The notes: generated by a model not told the origin, from the letters alone. A stretch of DNA of 64,000 bases from Nitrospirillum sp034427435 (GCF_034427435.1 NZ_JAXQNP010000004.1:930001-994000), one strand, 5' to 3'. Numbered from the stretch's first letter, positions 43,193 to 52,683 are shown. Translations and numbers: made by a program.

Positions 43193-43876
43193 ATGCTATC
43201 CAAAGTTCGTACTTCCGCCCTGGAAGCCCTGGCCGACGTCGGCGACGGCGCCACCGTCATGGTGGGCGGCTTCGGCAACGCCGGCATGCCCATGGAACTG
43301 GTGGACGCCCTGATCGAGCAGGGGGCCCGGGACCTGACGATCGTCAGCAACAACGCCGGCAACGGCACCACCGGCCTGGCCGCCTTGCTGGCGGCGGGCC
43401 GCGTGCGCAAGGTCGTCTGCTCCTTCCCCCGCCAGACTGACAGCTTCGTCTTCGATGAGCTGTACCGCGCCGGCAAGGTGGAACTGGAGCTGGTGCCCCA
43501 GGGCAATTTGGTGGAGCGCATCCGCGCCGCCGGCGCCGGCATCGGCGGCTTCTTCACCCCCACGGGCTATGGCACGCCGCTGGCCGAGGGCAAGGAGACG
43601 CGCGTCATCGACGGCAAAGGCTATGTCCTGGAATACCCCATCCGCGCCGACGTGGCCCTGATCAAGGGCCGGCTGGCCGACCGCTGGGGCAACATGGTCT
43701 TCCGCAAGACCGCGCGCAACTTCGGCCCCATCATGGCGTCCGCCGCCAAGGTGTCGGTGGCGCAGGTGGAGGAGATCGTGGAGCTGGGTACGCTGGACCC
43801 GGAAACCATCGTCCTGCCCGGGATATTCGTCAGCCGCGTGGTGGCCGTGGGCAAGTCCGCCCGCGCCGCCGCCTGA
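43193..43876 (+). CDS. pcaI: 3-oxoadipate CoA-transferase subunit A
   Basis: Alpha subunit (227 residues) of the CoA-transferase that moves CoA from succinyl-CoA to 3-oxoadipate. Start of family I CoA-transferase: VGDGATVMVGGFGNAGMPMELVDAL; later SNNAGNGTTGLAALLAAGRVRKVVCSFPR and the GGFFTPTGYGTPLAEGKE motif. The ATG at 43193 follows GAGGAATAGGA inside the structured motif. The beta subunit gene starts 17 bases after the stop. Confidence 0.93.
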   Translation: MLSKVRTSALEALADVGDGATVMVGGFGNAGMPMELVDALIEQGARDLTIVSNNAGNGTTGLAALLAAGRVRKVVCSFPRQTDSFVFDELYRAGKVELELVPQGNLVERIRAAGAGIGGFFTPTGYGTPLAEGKETRVIDGKGYVLEYPIRADVALIKGRLADRWGNMVFRKTARNFGPIMASAAKVSVAQVEEIVELGTLDPETIVLPGIFVSRVVAVGKSARAAA

Positions 43877-43893
43877 GGTCAAGGAGCCGGATC

Positions 43894-44565
43894 ATGACCC
43901 AGACCCCAAGCTACACCGCCTGGACCCGCGACCAGATGGCCGCCCGCATCGCCAACGACATTGAGGACGGCGCGGTCGTCAACATCGGCATCGGCATGCC
44001 CGAACTGGTGGCCAACCACCTGTCGCCCAACAAGGAAATCCTGCTGCACAGCGAGAACGGCATCCTGGGCATGGGCCCCAAGCCCGCCGCCGACGCCGTG
44101 GACCCGGACCTGATCAACGCCGGCAAGCAGCCGGTGACCCTGCTGGACGGTGGCGCCTTCTTCGACCACAGCCTGTCCTTCGCCATGATGCGGGGCGGGC
44201 ACCTGGACATCGCCATCCTGGGCGCCTTCCAGGTGGCGGAGAACGGCGACATCGCCAACTGGTCCACCGGCAAGCCCGGCGCCATCCCGGCGGTGGGCGG
44301 GGCCATGGACCTGGCCGTGGGCGCCCGCCAGGTTTTCGTGATGATGGAGCACCTGACCAAGGACGGGCAGTCCAAGCTGGTGCACCGTTGCACCTATCCC
44401 TTGACCGGCCTGGGCTGCGTCACCCGTGTCTACACCGATCTGGCGGTGCTGGACGTGACGGCGGACGGCTTCGCCGTGCGCGAGCTGTGCCCCGGCCTGA
44501 CCGTGGAGGCGCTGGCGGCCCTGTCCGGCCTGGCACTGACGGCCACCAGCCACCCCAGCGTGTAA
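43894..44565 (+). CDS. pcaJ: 3-oxoadipate CoA-transferase subunit B
   Basis: Beta subunit (223 residues) with the catalytic glutamate in the SENG motif (LLHSENGILGMGP, Glu about 51). NIGIGMPELVANHL at the N-terminus and GGAMDLAVGARQVFVMMEH are family features. AAGGAG lies ahead of the ATG. It acts with PcaI in the beta-ketoadipate pathway, feeding PcaF. Confidence 0.94.
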   Translation: MTQTPSYTAWTRDQMAARIANDIEDGAVVNIGIGMPELVANHLSPNKEILLHSENGILGMGPKPAADAVDPDLINAGKQPVTLLDGGAFFDHSLSFAMMRGGHLDIAILGAFQVAENGDIANWSTGKPGAIPAVGGAMDLAVGARQVFVMMEHLTKDGQSKLVHRCTYPLTGLGCVTRVYTDLAVLDVTADGFAVRELCPGLTVEALAALSGLALTATSHPSV

Positions 44566-44735
44566 ACGGCACGTGAACAACGGGACGAAGCGCCCGGGGT
44601 AAGCCCTTGACCTAACCGGAAGATTGGCCAGGCGGGCGGCTTCGTACCATTGTAGGTTGATCCCGCCTCTCCTATCCTGGGTGCGGATCCGGCCCCCATT
44701 GGCCGGACCGGTTACCCAGGTGGGAGGGCGTTGGC

Positions 44736-45950
44736 GTGGACCTGGATGTCCCCAGCCTACTGATCGTCAACACGCTGTTGCAGATCGTGGCGGCCCTATG
44801 CTTGCTGATGGCGGCGCTGTCCCTGCCCCGCCAAGCGGGCTTGACCTATTGGGCCCTATCCGGCTTCGCCCAGGCGGCCGGCTTGGCGCTGGCCAATCCC
44901 CTGGATTGGCTGCCGCCCGAACTGGCGCTGCTGTCCAGCCAATTCCTGATCTTCGCCGGCTATGGCCTGGCCTATGTCGGCGTGCTCCGCTTCCTGGGCC
45001 GGCCGGCGCGCGAGGCCGGGCCCGTCTTGGCCGTGGGCGTGATGCTGGCGGCGATGTTCCTGTGGTTCACCGTGGGCGCGCCGGAAAGCCGGGGGCGCAT
45101 CCTGGCCGGCAGCCTGTTCTTCGCCACCCTGTCGGCGGCCATGGCCTGGCGCCTGCTGCGCCAGGCGGAGCGGAGCCTGCATCCCGCCGCCACCGTGACC
45201 GCCGGCATTTACGCCGTCTGGGCGGTGCTGGCCCTGGCGCGCGCCGGCTGGGCCCTGGTGATCGACTGGAACGAGACGACGCAGGACCCCCAGGCCATGA
45301 CGGTGCTGACCCGCCTGGTCGTCATCTGCGTCACCACCACCGTCACCAACGGCTATCTGTGGATGATCAGCCGCCGGCTGGATGGCGACCTGATGCAGCA
45401 GGCGCGGGAGGATCCGCTGACCGGCGTCGCCAACCGCCGGGTGATGTGGGCGGCGGGGGAGATGGAGGTGTCGCGCGCCCTGCGCCACCGCCGGGCGCTG
45501 TCGCTGTTGATGATCGACATCGATCATTTCAAGACGGTCAACGACCGCTGGGGCCATGGCACGGGGGATGCCCTGCTGGTCGCCGTGGCGGACACCCTGG
45601 CGGAGGAGCTGCGGCGCAGCGATGTGCTGGCCCGCGTGGGGGGTGAGGAGTTCATGGCCCTATTGCCGGAAACGGGGCTGGAGGACGCCTGGTCTGTGGC
45701 GGAACGGGTGCGCCGCCGCGTGGCGACCATCACCCTGGATCGGCCGCAGGGGCCGGTGCGCTGCACCGTCAGCATCGGCGTCGCCACGCTGGGGCCCGAC
45801 GCGCAGGTCTGGGATGATCTGGTGGGCACGGCCGACCAAGCGCTGTATCGGGCCAAGGACACGGGCCGCAACCGGACGGAAACGCTGAGCCTGGGGACCC
45901 CGGCATTGGCACCCGCGCATCCCCTGGCGCGGCCAAGCTGGAGCGCGTGA
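44736..45950 (+). CDS. Membrane-anchored diguanylate cyclase (GGDEF)
   Basis: Synthesises cyclic di-GMP. The first roughly 210 residues contain about six hydrophobic helices. The GGDEF domain starts at DPLTGVANRR (about residue 227), with the metal-binding Asp in LLMIDIDHFKTVND. The active-site loop is GGEEF in ARVGGEEFMALLPETG (about 301-305). An inhibitory-site RxxD (RRSD) lies five residues before it, so product feedback is expected. GTG start 44736 has GGGAGGG upstream. No EAL domain. The N-terminal sensor type is unrecognised. Confidence 0.92.
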   Translation: MDLDVPSLLIVNTLLQIVAALCLLMAALSLPRQAGLTYWALSGFAQAAGLALANPLDWLPPELALLSSQFLIFAGYGLAYVGVLRFLGRPAREAGPVLAVGVMLAAMFLWFTVGAPESRGRILAGSLFFATLSAAMAWRLLRQAERSLHPAATVTAGIYAVWAVLALARAGWALVIDWNETTQDPQAMTVLTRLVVICVTTTVTNGYLWMISRRLDGDLMQQAREDPLTGVANRRVMWAAGEMEVSRALRHRRALSLLMIDIDHFKTVNDRWGHGTGDALLVAVADTLAEELRRSDVLARVGGEEFMALLPETGLEDAWSVAERVRRRVATITLDRPQGPVRCTVSIGVATLGPDAQVWDDLVGTADQALYRAKDTGRNRTETLSLGTPALAPAHPLARPSWSA

Positions 45951-45983
45951 CCGGGACCGGAGGTCGAGGCCGCTCTGAGACGG

Positions 45984-46010
45984 CCCCGGCACCCACCGGT
46001 TCAGCCGGGG
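45984..46010. terminator. Hairpin between convergent genes
   Basis: CCCCGGC (45984-45990) and GCCGGGG (46004-46010) pair around a 13-base loop between the diguanylate cyclase gene and the convergent Ser-rich gene. No T-run follows in either direction, so intrinsic termination would be weak. Confidence 0.35.
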
Positions 46011-46039
46011 CGGTTCACCACCCTCGGCCCATCTCGACA

Positions 46040-46723
46040 TCAGGCCGTCAGGTTCACCGACTGGCCCGCGCCCGTTTGTTGGGTGAAGGAGGACAGGAGG
46101 CTGGACGCCGACGACACGTCACCGCTGTTAAGGCTGCTGCCGATCTGGCTGAGCAAACTTTTCAGCGGATTGCTGGTGTCGCTGGCGGTGCTGCTGCTAT
46201 CCGTGCTGTCGGTCGAGCCGCCACCCAGAAGCTGGGTCAGGCTGCCGTAGGCCGACTGGGCGCTGGACAGGTCGCCAGAGGACAAGGCGTCCGACAGGCT
46301 GGAGAAGGCGGACCGCACAGCCGATGCCTGGCCATTGCCGCCACCCTGGCCACCGGCATCACCGCCGGGGGGCGGGCCCGGCGGCGGACCACTACGGTCG
46401 CCCCCGTGGGACTTGATATCAGCGAAGGCGCTCTGCGCGCCTGAGACATCGCCGTTTTCCAGCGCGCTGCCAACCTTGTCCAGCGCGTCCTTCAGCGGGT
46501 TGCTGCCGCTGGAGGACGACGAGGAATTGGCGGGCGCGTTGGCCTGCAGATCCTTGGTCAGGGTGTCGTAGGCCGACTTGGCCGTGTCCAGGTCACCGGA
46601 GGACAGCGCATCGCTCAAGGCCTTGAAGTCATCCTTGAGGGACGACTTCGCGGATTGAGTCGTGCTGGTGGTGCTCGTCGTGTACGCGGACAAGGTAGAC
46701 GACGACACAGAAGAGATCGACAT
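46040..46723 (-). CDS. Ser/Gly-rich protein with four helical SGD repeats
   Basis: The 227-residue protein starts MSISSVSSSTLSAYTTSTTS. It carries four copies of a roughly 32-residue unit with the pattern L-x2-ALxSGDLxxAQxAYxxL: FKALSDALSSGDLDTAKSAY, LDKVGSALENGDVSGAQSAF, FSSLSDALSSGDLSSAQSAY and LSQIGSSLNSGDVSSASSLL. A Gly/Pro-rich linker separates the two pairs. No signal peptide or membrane helix. Each unit looks like a helix-turn-helix hairpin. I know no function. ATG 46723 is chosen because GGAGAG lies four bases upstream. Confidence 0.7.
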   Translation of the reverse strand: MSISSVSSSTLSAYTTSTTSTTQSAKSSLKDDFKALSDALSSGDLDTAKSAYDTLTKDLQANAPANSSSSSSGSNPLKDALDKVGSALENGDVSGAQSAFADIKSHGGDRSGPPPGPPPGGDAGGQGGGNGQASAVRSAFSSLSDALSSGDLSSAQSAYGSLTQLLGGGSTDSTDSSSTASDTSNPLKSLLSQIGSSLNSGDVSSASSLLSSFTQQTGAGQSVNLTA

Positions 46724-46950
46724 GAGACTCTCCGTCGTCGGGGTCATGACGGGAAAAGCCGGGGGAACGGCCCCGTTGCGCCCCCCCGACCCCGGTTCCA
46801 CGCCAGGAGATCGACAGTCCGTCGCCTTTTTGTTGAAAAAAATGCGCCCGTTTATCTGAAATCGGCCGTTTAGGAGATTAGGGTTAATTTTGCCACATGC
46901 GTTTGCAGGATTGCTTTGCATCTCCGCAACTGGTTGGCAGCCTTAAGTCC

Positions 46951-47349
46951 TCAAGGCTTGCGCGGTGGCAGCATCTCCCGCCACAGCGGCAGGCGCCGTT
47001 CCAGATCGGCGAACGTCACCAGCGCCTCGGGGCAATCGTCGCGGTTGGGCGCCTGGTTCTGCATGGTGACGGCGGTGTTGACCAGGAAATCGAACATCTC
47101 GCCCACCTTGCGCCTCTCATCCGCGTTGGGTGCTGTGAGGTCCAGCAATTCCCGCACTTGGTCGGAGGCATGGTCCGTGCGGGCCGGCGCCGCGCCGCAG
47201 GCCTTTGCCTGGCCGATGATGGGGCCGGCGGAGCGCGCATAGTCCCACACGTCCGCGCGCGACGGGGCGACGACGAGCAAAGGGGCCAGCAAGGCGATAG
47301 TGAACCGTGCCCGGATTGGGGCGCGGATTTGGGGCAGCCGTCTCAGCAT
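46951..47349 (-). CDS. Small secreted hypothetical protein
   Basis: A 132-residue protein with an N-terminal signal (RARFTIALLAPLLVVAPSRADV, cleavage near residue 32). The mature part is helical with two cysteines (QAKACGAAP; NRDDCPEAL) that could form a disulfide in the periplasm. No family is recognised. It lies between the Ser-rich gene and the aldehyde dehydrogenase gene, all on the minus strand. Confidence 0.6.
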   Translation of the reverse strand: MLRRLPQIRAPIRARFTIALLAPLLVVAPSRADVWDYARSAGPIIGQAKACGAAPARTDHASDQVRELLDLTAPNADERRKVGEMFDFLVNTAVTMQNQAPNRDDCPEALVTFADLERRLPLWREMLPPRKP

Positions 47350-47391
47350 GCCCGAAAGATAGGGCGCGGGCAGCCCCGGCGCCAGCGCCGC

Positions 47392-48837
47392 CTACCCCCC
47401 GATCAACAGCTTGATCAGCCAGCGGTGCAGGGGCTTCAGCGGCGGGCGGGCCAGACGGTCCAGGCGGGGGCCCTTGCGGTCGAACACCGCCTTGAGATGG
47501 CTGAAGGTGTCGAAGCCGTCGCGGCCGTGATAGCGGCCCATGCCGCTGGGCCCGATGCCGCCGAAGGGCAAATCCTCCACCGCCACATGGATCAGCGTAT
47601 CGTTGACCACCACGCCGCCGGCGGCGATGGTCTTGAGCGCCCGGTCGATCAGGGTGCGGTCGCGGCCGAACAGATAGAAGGCCAGCGGCCGGGGCCGGTC
47701 GCGCACATAGTCCAGCGCGTCCTCGACCTTGTCGTAGGGCACGATGGGCAGGATGGGGCCGAAAATCTCCTCCCGCTGCAGGACGATGTCCTCGGGCGGG
47801 TCCAGCACCACGGCGGGCCCCATGGCCAGGCCCGGCACCGGCGGGCCCAGTTCCCGCACCTCCGCCCCCCGGGCCTTGGCCTCCGCCACCAGGTCGGCCA
47901 TGCGGGCGCGGCCGGCGGCGCCGAAGACCGCGGACATGGCGCTGGCCCCTTGGCCTGCCCCTTGCCCCGGTGGGAAATAGCCGGGAACGGCCACCGCCAG
48001 CGCCGCCACGAAATCCTGGACCCGTGACCTGGGCACCAGGACGTAATCGGGCGCAACGCAGGTCTGGCCGGCGTTGGTGAACTTGCCATAGGCGATGTCG
48101 GTCGCTGCCGACGTCAGGTCGGCATCGGGCAACACCAGGGCCGGCGACTTGCCGCCCAGTTCCAGGGTGACCGGCGTCAAATTCTCCGCCGCCGCCTTCA
48201 TGACCAGCCGCCCCACGCGGGTGGAGCCGGTGAACAGGATGTGGTCGAAGGGCAGGCGGCCGAACTGGGCCCCCACCTCCGGCCCGCCGGACACCACGGC
48301 GGCCACGTCGGGCCCCACCGCCTCCGCCACCAGGTCGGCGATCAGGGCGGTGGTGCGGGGCGTCAGTTCCGAGGGCTTCAGCAGCACGCGGTTGCCGGCG
48401 GCCAGCGCCCCGGCCAATGGCCCCAGCGCCAGGAACAGGGGATAGTTCCAGGGGGCGATGATCCCGACCACGCCCAACGGCTGCGGCTGCACCCAGGCGC
48501 GGCCGGGCCCCAGGGCCAGGGGCACGGACCGGCAGCGGGGTCGCATCCAACCGGCCAGATGGCGGCGGGCCTGGCGCAGGCCCTCCAGGCTGACGAATAT
48601 TTCCGCGAACAGCGTCTCATGCGCCAGCCGGCCGCCGAAATCGGCGTCCACCGCCTGGACCAGGGCGTCACGGCGGCGGACCAAACCCCGTTCCAGTGCC
48701 GCCAGCCAGTCCCGCCGCCGCGCCGCCGAGGGGTAGGCATCCTGCCGCGCCGCCCCGCGCAGCCGGCCGAAGGCCTGCTCCACCACCGCCAGGTCAGGCG
48801 CCCCGCCCTGCTGCACCGCCATCATCACCCTCTCCAT
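47392..48837 (-). CDS. Aldehyde dehydrogenase, coniferyl-aldehyde-dehydrogenase type
   Basis: A 481-residue NAD(P)-dependent enzyme. VGIIAPWNYPLFLALGPLAGALAAGN is the cofactor-binding segment, LELGGKSP contains the general-base Glu (about 225), and the nucleophile is in NAGQTCVAPDYVLV (Cys about 259). EIFGPILPIVPY and PFGGIGPSGMGRYHG complete the fold. The C-terminal extension and EKP-like features match the coniferyl/fatty aldehyde dehydrogenase subgroup. Aromatic-aldehyde oxidation would fit the pca genes nearby, but this is inference. Confidence 0.88.
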   Translation of the reverse strand: MERVMMAVQQGGAPDLAVVEQAFGRLRGAARQDAYPSAARRRDWLAALERGLVRRRDALVQAVDADFGGRLAHETLFAEIFVSLEGLRQARRHLAGWMRPRCRSVPLALGPGRAWVQPQPLGVVGIIAPWNYPLFLALGPLAGALAAGNRVLLKPSELTPRTTALIADLVAEAVGPDVAAVVSGGPEVGAQFGRLPFDHILFTGSTRVGRLVMKAAAENLTPVTLELGGKSPALVLPDADLTSAATDIAYGKFTNAGQTCVAPDYVLVPRSRVQDFVAALAVAVPGYFPPGQGAGQGASAMSAVFGAAGRARMADLVAEAKARGAEVRELGPPVPGLAMGPAVVLDPPEDIVLQREEIFGPILPIVPYDKVEDALDYVRDRPRPLAFYLFGRDRTLIDRALKTIAAGGVVVNDTLIHVAVEDLPFGGIGPSGMGRYHGRDGFDTFSHLKAVFDRKGPRLDRLARPPLKPLHRWLIKLLIGG

Positions 48838-48893
48838 CCAACTAAAGGTTCAGGCCGGCGACGGCCGGCCCCGGAGATTACCGGGGAGCGTCA

Positions 48894-48951
48894 GCGGACT
48901 GGAAATCGAGGACAGCCAAAGGCCCGGACGGGCCTGCCGGCGTCTGAGGAA
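48894..48951 (+). repeat. Structured intergenic motif, copy B
   Basis: Second copy of the motif at 43127-43183, in the same orientation. Its hairpin is AGGCCC-GGAC-GGGCCT (48920-48935): both stem strands differ from copy A yet pair perfectly. It ends GCCGGCGTCTGAGGAA two bases before the (opposite-strand) stop of the TonB receptor gene. Only a short ORF follows on this strand, so here it leads no recognisable gene. Confidence 0.6.
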
Positions 48952-48953
48952 CA

Positions 48954-51269
48954 TTAAAAATGCCAGTTCAGATACCCGCCGAAGCGGCGGGGTGAGCCCA
49001 TGCTGATGGAATCCAGGCCGAAGCTGTCCAGGTTGTTGATATCCATGATGTAGGTCTGGTCGAACAGGTTGCGCACCCACAGGCCCAGACTGATGGTGCC
49101 GTTGGGCGCCGTCCAGCCCAGGCGCGCGTCCGTCAGCCAATAGCCGGACTGGCTGAGCCGCGTCAGGTTATGGCTGTCGAAAAAGACCAGCGAGCGGTAG
49201 GAGACATTGACGCTGGCATTCAGCGTGCCGGCCTCCTTGCCGTTGGAACCGTCCAGCGGCTGGTCATAGCTGACCAGGCCGTTCAAGGTCCAGCGCGGGG
49301 CGGAGGGCAGGCGGTTGCCGGACAGGCTTTCCCCCTCCGAGACATAGTTGAGGTATTCGCTGTTGAGGTACTCACCGCCCAGGCTGATCTCCAGCCCCTT
49401 CAGCGGGACGACGGTGATGTCGGCGTCCACGCCGTACAGGCGGGCGTTGGCGGCGTTGTTGAAGGTCTGGGTCGGGATGCCGTCGCGGGTGACGATCTGG
49501 AAGACCTGCAGGTTGCTGTAGTCGTAATAGAAGCCGGCGGCGTTCAGGCGCAGGCGCTTGTTCCACAGCTCGGTCTTGGCCCCGACCTCATAAGCGTCCA
49601 GCGTCTCGTCGGCATAGGGCGCCAGGTCGGCCGGGTCGCGGGTGTAGCCGCCGAAGAAGCCGCCGCTCTTATAGCCGCGGTTGTAGCTGGCGTAGACCAT
49701 GACGTCGTCGGTGGGCTTCACCTGGACGGAGGCGCGGCCCGACACGCTGTCGAAGGATTTGGAGGCGGCGTAGCTGAACACGTCCACCACCTCCTCCACC
49801 GTGCTGCGGTAGCGGAAATCCTTGTCGTCCTTGGAATAGCGCAGGCCACCGGTGAGGGTGATCCTATCGGTCAGTTGATAATCCACCTGGCCGAAGACGG
49901 CATAGCTGTCGCTTATCTGGGTGTAGGGATAGCCCACCGTCGCCACGTTGTTTTCCAGCGAGAATCCGGTGGGGTTGTCGTCGGTCACGAACATCGGACG
50001 CAGATCGCGCAGGATGTCGTACTGGCTGGAGGTGTTCAGATAGTCATGCAGGAAGTAGGCGCCGGCCACGCCCCGCCACTTGTCGCCCAGCGGCGCCTCC
50101 ACCCGCAGTTCCTGCGACACATCGTGCTGCGTGGCCTTGTAGGTGCTGGTCAGCAGATTGTTGGGGCTGGCGTCGGTATCCTCCAGATCGCTGCGCTCGG
50201 CGCTGTCGAAACCGGTGATGGAATAGAGGGTGGCCTGGCCCACGTCCCAGCGCACGTTGACGGAGGCGCCCCAGGTATCAACCTTGTCCTTGCCCTTGAC
50301 GTTGTAGGCGCCGGCATAGGGGTTGTTGTCGGTGTCGGCATAGCCCAGCGCGTCGGTGCACAGGCCGGAGGCGTAATAGCCGGGCGCACACAGGCCCCCG
50401 GGACCGGCGGCGGCGGCATCCTGCGGGATTAGGGGGCGGGACTGGAAAGACCGGCTGTCGCCCCGGTTCTGGCCGCCATGGAACTGCACCGTGACGCTGA
50501 GGTCGTCGGTGGGCGTGAACAGCAGGCTGGCCCGCCCGCCCCAGCGGTTCACCGCGTTCACATAGTCGTTGGTGTAGCGGTTGTAGGTGTCGCCGTCGTC
50601 GCGCTGGTAGACGCCGGCCAGGCGCATCGCCAGCTTGCCGGGAATGAGGGCGCCGCCCACGCCGGCCTCCGCCTTCACCTCGTTGAAGCGGCCGTATTCC
50701 AGGCTGCCGTCGCTGGTGGTCTCAAAGGTGGGCTGGCGGGTGGTGATGTTGATGGCGCCGCCGGTGGTGTTGCGACCATACAGCGTCCCCTGCGGACCCT
50801 TCAGCACCTCCACCCGTTCCAGGTCGAAGAACTGCCCCAGCTGCGCCAAGGGGGAGGCGACGAAGACGCCATCCGCGTAGATGCCGACGGCGCCGGCGGC
50901 ATTGGCGTTGAAATCGTTCAGGCCCACGCCACGGATGAAAACCTTGGGGTTGGCGCTGGCGTCGGACGTCTTGATCTGCAGGCCCGGCGTCAGGGCCGGC
51001 AGGTCCTGGACATCGCGCACGTCCATCTTCTCCAGCGTCTCCGCCGTCAGGGCGGTGATGGCCACCGGCACGTCCTGCAAATTCTCCGACCGCTTCTGCG
51101 CCGTGACCACGATGTCCTGCAACACGCCGTCCGTGTCGGCCGGCGACGCCGACTGCGCCCAGGCGGCTCCGTGCAGCGCGCCCAGCGCCACACCCGACAG
51201 CAACATGACTCCAATACCCGCCCGGCCCATACTCAGCCGGCCAATGCCCGTCTTGTCTTTCCGCGTCAT
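48954..51269 (-). CDS. TonB-dependent receptor
   Basis: A 771-residue outer-membrane receptor. Signal peptide ends at HGAAWAQ (about residue 37). The plug begins LQDIVVTAQKRSENLQDVPVAI and includes TPGLQI, IRGVGLNDFN and RVEVLKGPQGTLYGRNTTGGAINI. The C-terminal barrel ends with an aromatic residue (FGGYLNWHF). The subtype is the large sphingomonad-like group that imports organic ligands such as sugars or aromatics. ATG 51269 has GGGAG seven bases upstream. It lies 112 bases beyond the exported oxidation genes on the same strand and may take up their substrate. Confidence 0.94.
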   Translation of the reverse strand: MTRKDKTGIGRLSMGRAGIGVMLLSGVALGALHGAAWAQSASPADTDGVLQDIVVTAQKRSENLQDVPVAITALTAETLEKMDVRDVQDLPALTPGLQIKTSDASANPKVFIRGVGLNDFNANAAGAVGIYADGVFVASPLAQLGQFFDLERVEVLKGPQGTLYGRNTTGGAINITTRQPTFETTSDGSLEYGRFNEVKAEAGVGGALIPGKLAMRLAGVYQRDDGDTYNRYTNDYVNAVNRWGGRASLLFTPTDDLSVTVQFHGGQNRGDSRSFQSRPLIPQDAAAAGPGGLCAPGYYASGLCTDALGYADTDNNPYAGAYNVKGKDKVDTWGASVNVRWDVGQATLYSITGFDSAERSDLEDTDASPNNLLTSTYKATQHDVSQELRVEAPLGDKWRGVAGAYFLHDYLNTSSQYDILRDLRPMFVTDDNPTGFSLENNVATVGYPYTQISDSYAVFGQVDYQLTDRITLTGGLRYSKDDKDFRYRSTVEEVVDVFSYAASKSFDSVSGRASVQVKPTDDVMVYASYNRGYKSGGFFGGYTRDPADLAPYADETLDAYEVGAKTELWNKRLRLNAAGFYYDYSNLQVFQIVTRDGIPTQTFNNAANARLYGVDADITVVPLKGLEISLGGEYLNSEYLNYVSEGESLSGNRLPSAPRWTLNGLVSYDQPLDGSNGKEAGTLNASVNVSYRSLVFFDSHNLTRLSQSGYWLTDARLGWTAPNGTISLGLWVRNLFDQTYIMDINNLDSFGLDSISMGSPRRFGGYLNWHF

Positions 51270-51381
51270 GGTTGGCTCCCTGTTCTGGTTCCGTCGTTGC
51301 GCAACCGCCCTACCCACTCTTTTTATTTGTTCAACCCCGGTGCCCGCCGGGGGTACGCACTGTGGTACCGCCGCCTGACGC

Positions 51382-52683
51382 TCAGGCGGACATCTCGAAT
51401 ACCGGCCACCGCCCGGTGATGGCGGCGCCGTCATAGGCCAGCAGCGGCCCGAATTGCAGCAGCACTGCCTCGCTCTGCGAGGGGCGGAGGAACACCCAGT
51501 CGTCCGGCTTCAACGGCACGTGGCGCGATCCCGACCAGCGCTCCTGGTTGCTGGACCGGCCGTAGAGGCCGCTGAGCTGCAAGCCCGGCGGCGATACCGG
51601 ATTGGCCAGCCAGTGGCCGCCTTGGACGAAGAAGGCGCGGGCCGTGTTGGGATCGAAAAAGGCGGCGACGCCCGCCAAGCCTTCCAGGCCCGGGATCAGG
51701 GCCGGCTCCTCCACCTTCAGGACCGGGGTGGCGATGAAGCAGGCCGGCTGGTGATGGGCCAGGGTGTCGATGTCGAAGTCCGTGGGCTTCACGAAGGCGG
51801 AACCCACGGCTACCTCTGTCGCCACCGGATCGTCGGTATGCAAGGCATAGGTCGGGCTGCCCGCCGTGTTGAAGGTGTAGGGCGCCTGGCCCTGCTTCAG
51901 CGGCGCCTTCTCACGCAGCACGGCGGCCATGCGGGCGTACAGGTCCTTGGCCCGGGCCAGCGCCTTGCCCCGCATGTCGAAGATGCCCGGCATCTTGGCG
52001 ACATGGGGGTCGTAGCCCATGAGACCGCAGGCGGTGACGGCCGGGTCCAGGGTCGCCAGCAGGGCGGCAAGGTCACGCGGATCGGTCAGGCCGCCCCGGT
52101 GCAGGCCCACGTCGATCTCGAAATTGACCGACAGCGCCACGCCGCGCGCCTTGGCCATGGCCGTGTACTGGGCCAGGCGTTCCGGCGTGTCGATCAGCCA
52201 TTGCGGCCCCGGCGCCTGCGCGCCCAGCGCATCGTAATAGGCGGCGGCGGCGGCCACCGGCAGGGGCTTGCCCATCAGCAGGTCGGCGTCGGGAACGCGC
52301 GCGCCCATCTCCACCAGCATGGGCTGGTTGAAGACCATGTAGCGCTTGGTCTTCAAGCCCGCCGCCACCCGGTCCATCAGGTCGTGGCAGGGCAGCGACT
52401 TGACGACGATGCGCAGGCCCTTGGCTTGGCCGCCCGCCTTGCCAAGGGTATCGCTGACCGCCTTGATGTTGGCGTCCAGCCGCGCGGTGTCCACCACCAG
52501 CACCGGCTGGGCCACCCCCGCCTTGGTCAGGGCGGCCGACAGCCCGGTGAAATAGGCGTCGTGCCCGCCGCCATGGTCGCCCGCCGGCCAGGCCAGGGCG
52601 CCGGCACCCACCACGGCGGCGCCGGCGACGCCGCCCGCCAGCACCCGGCGGCGGCTGGGCCGCCGTCCATCGTCGTCACGCAT
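51382..52683 (-). CDS. Tat-exported PLP enzyme of the D-threonine aldolase / D-serine dehydratase fold
   Basis: Alanine-racemase-fold (fold type III) protein of 433 residues. A twin-arginine signal (PSRRRVLAGGVAGAAVVGAGALAW) opens it. VLVVDTARLDANI and VVKSLPCHDL mark the PLP-lysine region; NFEIDVGLHRGG and LMGYDPHVAKM match the DSD1/D-threonine aldolase group. The C-terminal LAHHQPACFIATPV resembles the metal-binding motif. A periplasmic PLP enzyme is unusual. Its start overlaps the FAD oxidase stop by eight bases, so the two are coupled. The substrate is unknown, probably a hydroxy- or amino-acid. Confidence 0.82.
   Translation of the reverse strand: MRDDDGRRPSRRRVLAGGVAGAAVVGAGALAWPAGDHGGGHDAYFTGLSAALTKAGVAQPVLVVDTARLDANIKAVSDTLGKAGGQAKGLRIVVKSLPCHDLMDRVAAGLKTKRYMVFNQPMLVEMGARVPDADLLMGKPLPVAAAAAYYDALGAQAPGPQWLIDTPERLAQYTAMAKARGVALSVNFEIDVGLHRGGLTDPRDLAALLATLDPAVTACGLMGYDPHVAKMPGIFDMRGKALARAKDLYARMAAVLREKAPLKQGQAPYTFNTAGSPTYALHTDDPVATEVAVGSAFVKPTDFDIDTLAHHQPACFIATPVLKVEEPALIPGLEGLAGVAAFFDPNTARAFFVQGGHWLANPVSPPGLQLSGLYGRSSNQERWSGSRHVPLKPDDWVFLRPSQSEAVLLQFGPLLAYDGAAITGRWPVFEMSA

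Noticed and set aside
48959..48994. Eleven-residue ORF after motif copy B as a leader peptide
   Set aside because: Too short and antisense to the TonB receptor's 3' end; no supporting features.
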